From positions 1-64,000 of the forward strand of contig NZ_FQVK01000010.1 of the NCBI RefSeq assembly GCF_900129345.1: 64,000 bases of DNA, in the 5' to 3' direction. The translations under genes and the position numbers were made by a program. The DNA comes from Ruegeria intermedia (GTDB taxonomy: Bacteria; Pseudomonadota; Alphaproteobacteria; Rhodobacterales; Rhodobacteraceae). The notes below the pieces were generated by a model. That model made no database searches, was not told where the DNA came from, and saw only the letters and a program-made list of their open reading frames with translations. Shown here piece after piece: positions 58,088 through 64,000 of the stretch (its first letter is position 1; the number at the start of each line of letters is the position of its first letter).

Positions 58088-59040
58088 GACCAGCCTCCGA
58101 ACCCATAGGGTTTCAGCAGCGCCTCGGCGAGGATCGCGCCGAAATGCAGGAACAGGTACAGCAGCGACAGCTTGAAAAAGCTGCGCTCGACCTGGAAATT
58201 GTCCGCCTCGGCGTCGTCTTCGGTGCGCCGCGCGATGGCCCAGGCCCCCCGCAAGAACAGAGCGTTCAATATTACGGCAACAGTCAGGTAGATCGGCCCT
58301 CCAATGCCCGAGAACGCGGTGCCTACGGCCAGCACGGCCAGCAATGCGGTGTAAACCAGAATATGGGTCCGCGTGGCGCGGCGTCCATGCGTCACGGTCA
58401 GCATCGGCACGCCCGCGTCGTCATAATCCGAGCGCATGAACAGCGCCAGCGCCCAGAAATGCGGCGGGGTCCACATGAAGGTCAGGGCAAACATCAGCCA
58501 CGGTTCAAGAGTCATCGAACCCGTGGCGGCAACCCAGCCGATCACCGGCGGGAAGGCGCCCGCGGCGCCACCGATCACGATGTTCTGCGGCGTCAGGCGC
58601 TTGAGCCACATCGTGTAGATCACGACATAGAAAAAGATGGTAAAGGCCAGAAACGCGCCCGCGAACCAGTTGGTCGCCAAGCCCAGCATGATCACCGACA
58701 GGCCCGACAGGGCCAGGCCCAGCGCCATCGCCTCGCCGGGCTCGACCTTGCCCGACGGGATCGGACGGCCCTTGGTGCGTTTCATAACCTTGTCGATATC
58801 CGCGTCCCACCACATGTTCAGCGCACCCGAGGCGCCGCCGCCGATGGCGATGAACAGGATGGCGCAGAAGCCGACGAACGGATGCACTGGCACAGGGGCG
58901 GCCAGCAGGCCCACCAACGCGGTGAACACGACAAGCGACATCACCCGTGGCTTGAGCAGGGCGAAATAGTCGCCAAAGCCGGCCTCGTACGCACGGGATT
59001 GTGCGGCAAGTGTGCTGGCATTGATGCTCGCGTCGGTCAT
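58084..59040 (-). CDS. ctaB: Protoheme IX farnesyltransferase (heme O synthase)
   Basis: 318 residues, about nine membrane segments. FALLKPRVMSLVVFTALVGL and NMWWDADIDKVMKRTKGRPI (NxxxDxxxD and R-rich loop) are the UbiA-type prenyl diphosphate motifs. It attaches farnesyl to heme b to give heme O for the oxidase. Start ATG 59040, 82 bases after ctaC. Confidence 0.97.
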   Translation of the reverse strand: MTDASINASTLAAQSRAYEAGFGDYFALLKPRVMSLVVFTALVGLLAAPVPVHPFVGFCAILFIAIGGGASGALNMWWDADIDKVMKRTKGRPIPSGKVEPGEAMALGLALSGLSVIMLGLATNWFAGAFLAFTIFFYVVIYTMWLKRLTPQNIVIGGAAGAFPPVIGWVAATGSMTLEPWLMFALTFMWTPPHFWALALFMRSDYDDAGVPMLTVTHGRRATRTHILVYTALLAVLAVGTAFSGIGGPIYLTVAVILNALFLRGAWAIARRTEDDAEADNFQVERSFFKLSLLYLFLHFGAILAEALLKPYGFGGWS

Positions 59041-59122
59041 GTCAGGTCCTTGTGGTGCGAAAGCTGCGCGAAACCCGCGCAGCCTGTCCTTGGTTTCGAT
59101 CGGCCCTCAGGCCGCGGGATCG

Positions 59123-60034
59123 TCAGTTCGAGGCGATCTGGAACGACGCCGGCAGGCCGGCATATTCTTCCTGCGCCGATTTCAGCCAATCCTCATAGGC
59201 TTCTTCGCTGACGACCTTGACGGTGATCGGCATGTAGGCGTGGTCCTTGCCGCACAGCTCGGAGCACTGACCGAAATAGATGCCTTCCTTGTCGGCCTTG
59301 AACCACAGCTCGGCCAGGCGGCCCGGAACGCCGTCCTGCTTGACGCCGAACGCCGGGATCGTCCACGAGTGGATCACGTCAGCCGCGGTGACCTGCATCA
59401 CGACCACCTTGTTGACGGGCACCACGACGGCGGTGTCGGTGGCCAGCAGCCATTCATCCTCGCTGTAGCCCGCATCGGTCAGCTTGGCGCGCATTGCGTC
59501 GTCCAGAACGAAGGGCGTGACGTCGGCATCGGCCGGGCGGGTGCTTTCGTCCAGGGTGGCGGGGTGCCCCAGCAGATAGCTGTCGAAGGCAAAGTCGTGA
59601 TCGACATACTCGTAGGTCCAGTACCACTGGTTGCCGGTCACCTTGATGACGACGTCGCCCTCGGGGATTTCCTGCTGCTTGAACAGAACCGGCAGCGAGA
59701 ACGCCCCGATGAACACCAGAATCAGAATCGGGCCCAGCGTCCATGCGATCTCGACCGGGGTGTAGTGCGAGAACCGCGCCGGGGTCGGGTTTACACGCTG
59801 GTTGTAGCGCACGATGCAATAGACCAGGAGCGCCCCGACCAGCAGACAGATGGCCGTGATGATCACCAGAATCATGCCATCAAGGCGTTGAATCCCTTCG
59901 GCCAAGCTGGTGGCCGCCGGCTGGAAGCCCATGCCGCCATCGACCGGCTTGCCGATGATCTCAAGGTCCTGAGCCATAGCGGGAAGGCTGGAGAGGGCTG
60001 CGAACACCCCCGAAAGCATCAAAGCATTCTTCAT
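59123..60034 (-). CDS. ctaC: Cytochrome c oxidase subunit II
   Basis: 303 residues. A signal peptide ([20 protein letters not shown]) precedes two membrane segments and a periplasmic cupredoxin domain. The CuA centre is visible as [18 protein letters not shown] with the upstream His in [11 protein letters not shown] and the electron-entry stretch NQWYWTYEY. It accepts electrons from cytochrome c. First gene of the cluster, divergent from tldD, with an FNR-type box in between at 60178. Confidence 0.97.
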   Translation of the reverse strand: MKNALMLSGVFAALSSLPAMAQDLEIIGKPVDGGMGFQPAATSLAEGIQRLDGMILVIITAICLLVGALLVYCIVRYNQRVNPTPARFSHYTPVEIAWTLGPILILVFIGAFSLPVLFKQQEIPEGDVVIKVTGNQWYWTYEYVDHDFAFDSYLLGHPATLDESTRPADADVTPFVLDDAMRAKLTDAGYSEDEWLLATDTAVVVPVNKVVVMQVTAADVIHSWTIPAFGVKQDGVPGRLAELWFKADKEGIYFGQCSELCGKDHAYMPITVKVVSEEAYEDWLKSAQEEYAGLPASFQIASN

Positions 60035-60177
60035 TTTTTGTCCTGATCGTTTGATCTTTGCGTCTTTGTCGGAAAGCTGTGAATCGGTCACACCTCTCCC
60101 GTTGTCTTTGGCCGCGTTAAAAACCATATTCCGGGGGCTAGATAAAGCAAAATGCTTGCGTCAAACAGACGCTATTT

Positions 60178-60191
60178 TTGATCTGGATCAA
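60178..60191. promoter_or_regulatory. FNR/FnrL-type binding site between ctaC and tldD
   Basis: TTGATCTGGATCAA matches the FNR consensus TTGAT-N4-ATCAA perfectly. It lies 144 bases before ctaC and 19 bases before the tldD ATG. FnrL in Rhodobacter controls oxygen-responsive respiratory genes. For tldD the site would be inside the transcribed leader or at the -10, so it could repress tldD, or act on ctaC from a distance. Confidence 0.65.
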
Positions 60192-60210
60192 ATCCGAAAG
60201 GCCGCAACCG

Positions 60211-61632
60211 ATGACTCACGCCCCGTTTCGCCCGTTCGAAACCGTTTTGCCGCAGGACGAAGCGCTGCCCGTACTGCGGTCGGCCACCGATGGCGCCGAG
60301 GATGGCGAGCTGTTCGTCGAGCGGCGCAAATCCGAGTCTCTGGTCTTTGATGACGGGCGCCTGCGGTCGGCCTCGTATGACGCGTCCGAGGGGTTCGGCC
60401 TGCGCGCAGTTCAGGGCGAGGTGGCAGGCTACGCCCATTCCACCGACGTTTCCATTCCGGCCTTGAAACGCGCGGCCGAGACCGCGCGGCTGGCCGTCGG
60501 GGATGGCGGCGGGACGCTGGCCGAATCACCGCGGGCCACGAACAAGAAACTGTACACCGACGAAGACCCGATCGAATCGGCCAGCTTCCCGGTCAAGATC
60601 GAGACGCTGCGCCAGATCGACGGCTTTGCCCGCGACCTTGACCCGCGCGTCGTGCAGGTCAGCGCGGTGATCGCCGCATCGGTGCAGGAGGTCGAAATTC
60701 TGCGCCCCGACGGAACCCTGGTGCGCGACGTGCGCCCGATGACTCGGGTCAATGTCTCGGTGATCGTCGAGCAGAACGGCCGCCGCGAGAGCGGCTCGGC
60801 CGGTGGCGGCGGACGCGTCGGGCTGGACGGGCTGATCGACCCGGCCGATTGGCAGGACAAGGCGCGCGAGGCCCTGCGCATCGCTTTGGTGAACCTCGAT
60901 GCGGTCCCCGCTCCGGCCGGCGTGATGGAGGTGGCGTTGGGTCCCGGCTGGCCCGGCATCCTGCTGCACGAGGCCATCGGGCATGGGTTGGAAGGAGATT
61001 TCAACCGCAAAGGCAGCTCGGCCTTCGCCGGTCTGATGGGGCAGCGGATCGCGTCCGAGGGCGTGACCGTGGTGGATGACGGGACGATCCCGGATCGTCG
61101 GGGCTCGATCACCGTCGATGACGAGGGCACGCCCAGTTCGCGCACCGTGCTGATCGAGGATGGAATCCTGACCGGCTATATGCAGGACCGACAGAATGCG
61201 CGTCTGATGGGGGTGACCCCCACCGGCAACGGACGGCGGCAAAGCTATGCACACAAACCTATGCCGCGCATGACCAACACGATCATGCTGGGCGGCGATG
61301 CCGATCCGGCGGACCTGGTGGCCGAGATCAAGGACGGCATCTGGGCCGTGGGTTTCGGCGGCGGCCAGGTTGACATCACCAATGGCAAGTTCGTGTTCAG
61401 CTGCACCGAGGCCTACCGGGTCGAAAACGGCAAGATCGGCGCCCCGGTCAAGGGCGCGACACTGATCGGCGACGGTCCGTCGGCGCTGAAGCGCATCCGG
61501 GGTCTGGGCAACGACATGGCGTTGGATCCGGGCATGGGAACCTGCGGAAAGGACGGCCAGTGGGTTCCGGTCGGCGTGGGCCAGCCCACCGTTTTGATGG
61601 ACGGTCTGACCGTAGGCGGGTCTGCCGCCTGA
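60211..61632 (+). CDS. tldD: TldD metalloprotease
   Basis: 473 residues. The HEXXXH zinc motif is HEAIGHGLEGDF at about residues 253-264, and the N-terminal domain includes RKSESLVFDDGRLRSASYD with GFGLRAVQGEVAGYA. TldD works with TldE (PmbA) in processing peptides such as microcin B17 and in CcdA antitoxin turnover. TldE is not in the window. A TTG 11 codons upstream (60178) would lie in the FNR box; the ATG at 60211 is preferred. Confidence 0.95.
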   Translation: MTHAPFRPFETVLPQDEALPVLRSATDGAEDGELFVERRKSESLVFDDGRLRSASYDASEGFGLRAVQGEVAGYAHSTDVSIPALKRAAETARLAVGDGGGTLAESPRATNKKLYTDEDPIESASFPVKIETLRQIDGFARDLDPRVVQVSAVIAASVQEVEILRPDGTLVRDVRPMTRVNVSVIVEQNGRRESGSAGGGGRVGLDGLIDPADWQDKAREALRIALVNLDAVPAPAGVMEVALGPGWPGILLHEAIGHGLEGDFNRKGSSAFAGLMGQRIASEGVTVVDDGTIPDRRGSITVDDEGTPSSRTVLIEDGILTGYMQDRQNARLMGVTPTGNGRRQSYAHKPMPRMTNTIMLGGDADPADLVAEIKDGIWAVGFGGGQVDITNGKFVFSCTEAYRVENGKIGAPVKGATLIGDGPSALKRIRGLGNDMALDPGMGTCGKDGQWVPVGVGQPTVLMDGLTVGGSAA

Positions 61633-61858
61633 GACGAATCAGTCTCTTCGCGGCCCAGGCTTGGTTAAGCGGGGGCCGCCCTTCCCAGCATTCCGCACAC
61701 GCGCGGACGCTGGACACTGAAACTTTTCTAGTTTTCTTTCAAACTCATAGCGGAAACCACGCCTGAAATTTGCGCCTGACCTTCTAAAATTTTCCGAGAT
61801 TCACGCGCTGTTAACCCGGCCAGCCGTAAACCAGTTCTGCAATCAGGCGGAGCGACGG

Positions 61859-62989
61859 ATGACCGAAGAGCAGCAATCTTCCAATCACCCCCCACTCCCA
61901 CCCACCACGGAAGAGGACCGGTTTTCCTGGCTTCGTCTGATGCGTTCGCGCAAGGTCGGCCCGGCCACGTTCCGGCGCCTGCTGCACGAACATGGCTCGG
62001 CGCAGAATGCGCTGGCCGCGCTGCCGGAAGTGGCACGCGCTGCCGGAATTGACGGGTATGAAACATGCCCACCCGGCGTGATCGAGGCAGAGCTCAAGGC
62101 CGCAAAAGCCGCCAAAGCGCGGCTTTTGTGCCTTGGCTCGGCCGACTACCCCTCAATGTTGGCGGACCTGCCCGACGCGCCCCCCCTGCTTTGGGCGATT
62201 GGGGATATGTCGATCCTGCGTCGGCAGATGATTGCCCTTGTCGGGGCTCGGAACTGTTCGTCACTGGGTACACGAATGGCCCGCGCGCTGGCGGAGGGGC
62301 TGGGTGCAAAAGGCTATGTCGTGGTTTCGGGGTTGGCGCGGGGTATCGATACCGCCGCCCACAAGGCCGCTTTGGAATCCGGAACGGTCGCGGTGATGGC
62401 CGGTGGTGTCGATGTGATCTACCCGGCCGAGAATACGGATTTGGCCCGCGATATCGCGATGCGGGGGCTGCGCCTGTCCGAACAACCCATGGGCGTCACC
62501 CCGCAGGCCCGGCATTTTCCGCGCCGCAACCGGATCATCTCGGGCCTGGCGCAGGCGGTGGTGGTGGTCGAAGCGGCCGCCAAATCCGGCAGTCTGATCA
62601 CTGCGCGCGACGCTCTGGACCAAGGGCGCGACGTACTGGCCGTGCCAGGCCACCCGTTCGACGCGCGCGCGGCGGGGTGCAACCTGCTGATCCGCGAAGG
62701 CGCCACGCTGGTGCGGTCGGTCGACGACGTGATCGAAGCCCTGCCCCCTCAGACGCCCGACCTGTTCGACGCGCCGCCGCAGCCCGCCCCGGATCACGCG
62801 CAGCCGGTTTCGACCGATGACTTGCAGGGCATGATCCTGTCGCGCCTCGGCCCTTCGCCGGTGGCCGAAGACCAACTGATCCGGGACGTGCAGGTTCCGG
62901 CCAGCGCCGTCGGTCCGGTTCTGGTCGAGCTGGAACTGGCGGGGCGCATCCATAGACAGGCGGGCGGGTTGCTGTCGCTGGCCGTTTGA
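61859..62989 (+). CDS. dprA: DNA-processing protein DprA
   Basis: 376 residues. The Rossmann-like core has ALVGARNCSSLGTRMARALA, VVVSGLARGIDTAAHKAALE and AGGVDVIYPAENTDLARDIA, and the C-terminal winged-helix domain starts near ILSRLGPSPVAEDQLIRDVQ. The N-terminal part (residues 15-65) has the SAM-like helices. DprA loads RecA on incoming single-stranded DNA in transformation. GGAG is eight bases before the ATG. The 226 bases before it hold AT-rich stretches and a weak GCGGCCC/GGGCCGC inverted repeat (61650-61679) but no clear promoter. Confidence 0.95.
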   Translation: MTEEQQSSNHPPLPPTTEEDRFSWLRLMRSRKVGPATFRRLLHEHGSAQNALAALPEVARAAGIDGYETCPPGVIEAELKAAKAAKARLLCLGSADYPSMLADLPDAPPLLWAIGDMSILRRQMIALVGARNCSSLGTRMARALAEGLGAKGYVVVSGLARGIDTAAHKAALESGTVAVMAGGVDVIYPAENTDLARDIAMRGLRLSEQPMGVTPQARHFPRRNRIISGLAQAVVVVEAAAKSGSLITARDALDQGRDVLAVPGHPFDARAAGCNLLIREGATLVRSVDDVIEALPPQTPDLFDAPPQPAPDHAQPVSTDDLQGMILSRLGPSPVAEDQLIRDVQVPASAVGPVLVELELAGRIHRQAGGLLSLAV

Positions 62990-63133
62990 CCCGGGTTCAT
63001 TTCGACGGCTCGCCGACCTGCGACACACCTGGATTCGGTCCGGCAATACAGTGCATTGACAAATCCGCCTTGCCCTCCACATCTTGCACGGCCATACATG
63101 CCGCCCAATCCGTCGAGCGAGGTTTCAGACTAA

Positions 63134-64000
63134 ATGCCTGTAGTTGTTGTAGAATCCCCGGCCAAGGCAAAAACGATCAACAAATATCTCGGCCCCGACT
63201 ACACGGTGCTGGCCTCGTACGGCCATGTTCGCGACCTGCCCCCGAAAGACGGGTCGGTAGATCCGGACCACGATTTTTCCATGAAATGGGAGGTCGCCGC
63301 CGACAGCCGCAAACACGTCAAGGCCATCGCCGACGCACTCAAGGACGACAACGCGCTGATCCTGGCAACCGACCCCGACCGCGAGGGCGAGGCGATCAGC
63401 TGGCACCTGCAGGAGGCGCTGACCAAACGCCGCTCGATCAAGAAGGACACCGAGGTTCGGCGCGTGACCTTCAACGCCATCACCAAGGATGCGGTGACCA
63501 AGGCGATGCAGAACCCGCGCGAGGTGGACATGCCTCTGGTCGAGGCGTATCTGGCCCGGCGCGCGCTGGACTATCTGGTCGGCTTCAACCTGTCGCCGGT
63601 TCTGTGGCGCAAGCTGCCCGGCGCGAAATCGGCCGGGCGCGTGCAATCGGTCTGCCTGCGCCTGATCGTCGAGCGCGAGATGGAGATCGAGGCGTTCAAG
63701 CCCGTCGAATACTGGTCGGTCAAGGCGCTGTTCGAAACGCCGCGCGGCCAGACCTATGAGGCGCGTCTGGTCACCTTGGCCGGCAAGAAGCTGGACAAGC
63801 ATGACATCGCCAACGCCACCCAGGCCGAACTGGCGGTACAGGCCATCACCAGCCGCGCGCTGAGCGTGACCTCGGTCGAAGCGAAGCCGGCCGCGCGCAA
63901 TCCCAGCGCTCCGTTCATGACCTCGACCCTGCAGCAGGAAGCCAGCCGCAAATTCGGTATGGGCGCGCGCCACACGATGCAGGTGGCCCAGCGTTTGTAC
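63134..64000 (+). CDS. topA: DNA topoisomerase I, N-terminal part (runs off the window)
   Basis: The first 289 codons are present. MPVVVVESPAKAKTINKYLG is the Toprim start with the catalytic Glu, and ATDPDREGEAISWHLQEALT the DPDREGE metal motif. The type IA domain follows with VEAYLARRALDYLVGFNLSP, LPGAKSAGRVQSVCLRLIV and APFMTSTLQQEASRKFGMGA. The active-site Tyr would lie beyond 64000. It relaxes negative supercoils. It follows dprA by 144 bases, the usual alphaproteobacterial dprA-topA order. Confidence 0.96.
   Translation, partial: MPVVVVESPAKAKTINKYLGPDYTVLASYGHVRDLPPKDGSVDPDHDFSMKWEVAADSRKHVKAIADALKDDNALILATDPDREGEAISWHLQEALTKRRSIKKDTEVRRVTFNAITKDAVTKAMQNPREVDMPLVEAYLARRALDYLVGFNLSPVLWRKLPGAKSAGRVQSVCLRLIVEREMEIEAFKPVEYWSVKALFETPRGQTYEARLVTLAGKKLDKHDIANATQAELAVQAITSRALSVTSVEAKPAARNPSAPFMTSTLQQEASRKFGMGARHTMQVAQRLY

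Noticed and set aside
60178-60211. TTG start of tldD at 60178
   Set aside because: It coincides with the FNR box and lacks a ribosome binding site; the ATG at 60211 gives the normal length.
61650-61679. GCGGCCC/GGGCCGC inverted repeat after tldD as a terminator
   Set aside because: Loop of 16 bases and no T-run; too weak to call.

Overview
This 64 kb window is chromosomal DNA from a high-GC alphaproteobacterium of the Rhodobacteraceae, most likely a Roseobacter-clade (Ruegeria-like) marine bacterium. The inference rests on the mixture of genes: GcrA, two Hint-domain (Hedgehog/intein-type) secreted proteins, a PCuAC copper chaperone, a ctaC-ctaB-ctaG-ctaE oxidase cluster with an FnrL-type site, a zwf-edd-eda Entner-Doudoroff operon, ptsP beside lysC, and an intergenic repeat of a kind I recall as common in roseobacters. 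No tRNA, rRNA, CRISPR array or prophage was seen. Most of the window is ordinary core genome; the accessory features are in the first 10 kb.

Layout. 1-600: the end of an IS3-family element and a HEPN-domain gene that it cuts off. 0.7-10 kb: lepA, an intact Hint protein, a small secreted protein, a LysR regulator, a low-molecular-weight phosphatase, a sirtuin, an HdeD-like membrane protein, a copper-handling pair, a small ORF with its own terminator, rpmB, and a second Hint protein gene whose frame is broken by a perfect 23-bp tandem duplication. 10-20 kb: meaB, hrpB, Nudix, ketopantoate reductase, pirin, PhyH dioxygenase and argD-argF. 20-30 kb: two convergent transporter genes, gcrA followed by a Nudix gene, a DUF2235 hydrolase overlapping an orphan molybdenum hydroxylase large subunit, and valS. 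30-42 kb: a BenE transporter, a crotonase, two aminotransferases overlapping tail to tail, the zwf-edd-eda operon behind a LacI-type palindrome, ptsP and lysC. 42-53 kb: mostly small soluble enzymes plus SulP and LysE transporters, mtnP and apt (both adenine salvage), an FAD-linked oxidase and a metallo-beta-lactamase-fold protein.

53-64 kb (minus strand up to 60.0 kb): the cytochrome c oxidase block ctaC, ctaB, a 53-codon membrane protein, ctaG and ctaE, closed by a strong UUCG-loop terminator. Downstream is surf1-thrC-M16 peptidase-rimJ, in which every junction overlaps by 1-4 bases, so an oxidase assembly factor is translationally chained to threonine synthase and a processing peptidase. 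Divergent from ctaC run tldD, dprA and the start of topA, which leaves the window.

I found no clear candidate for a wholly new multi-gene system. The observations most worth checking are the 23-bp duplication in the Hint/beta-solenoid gene, the IS-interrupted HEPN gene, the operator-like palindrome before zwf, the FNR-type box between ctaC and tldD, the overlapping surf1-thrC-M16-rimJ chain, and two small genes (7952-8095 and 57926-58087).
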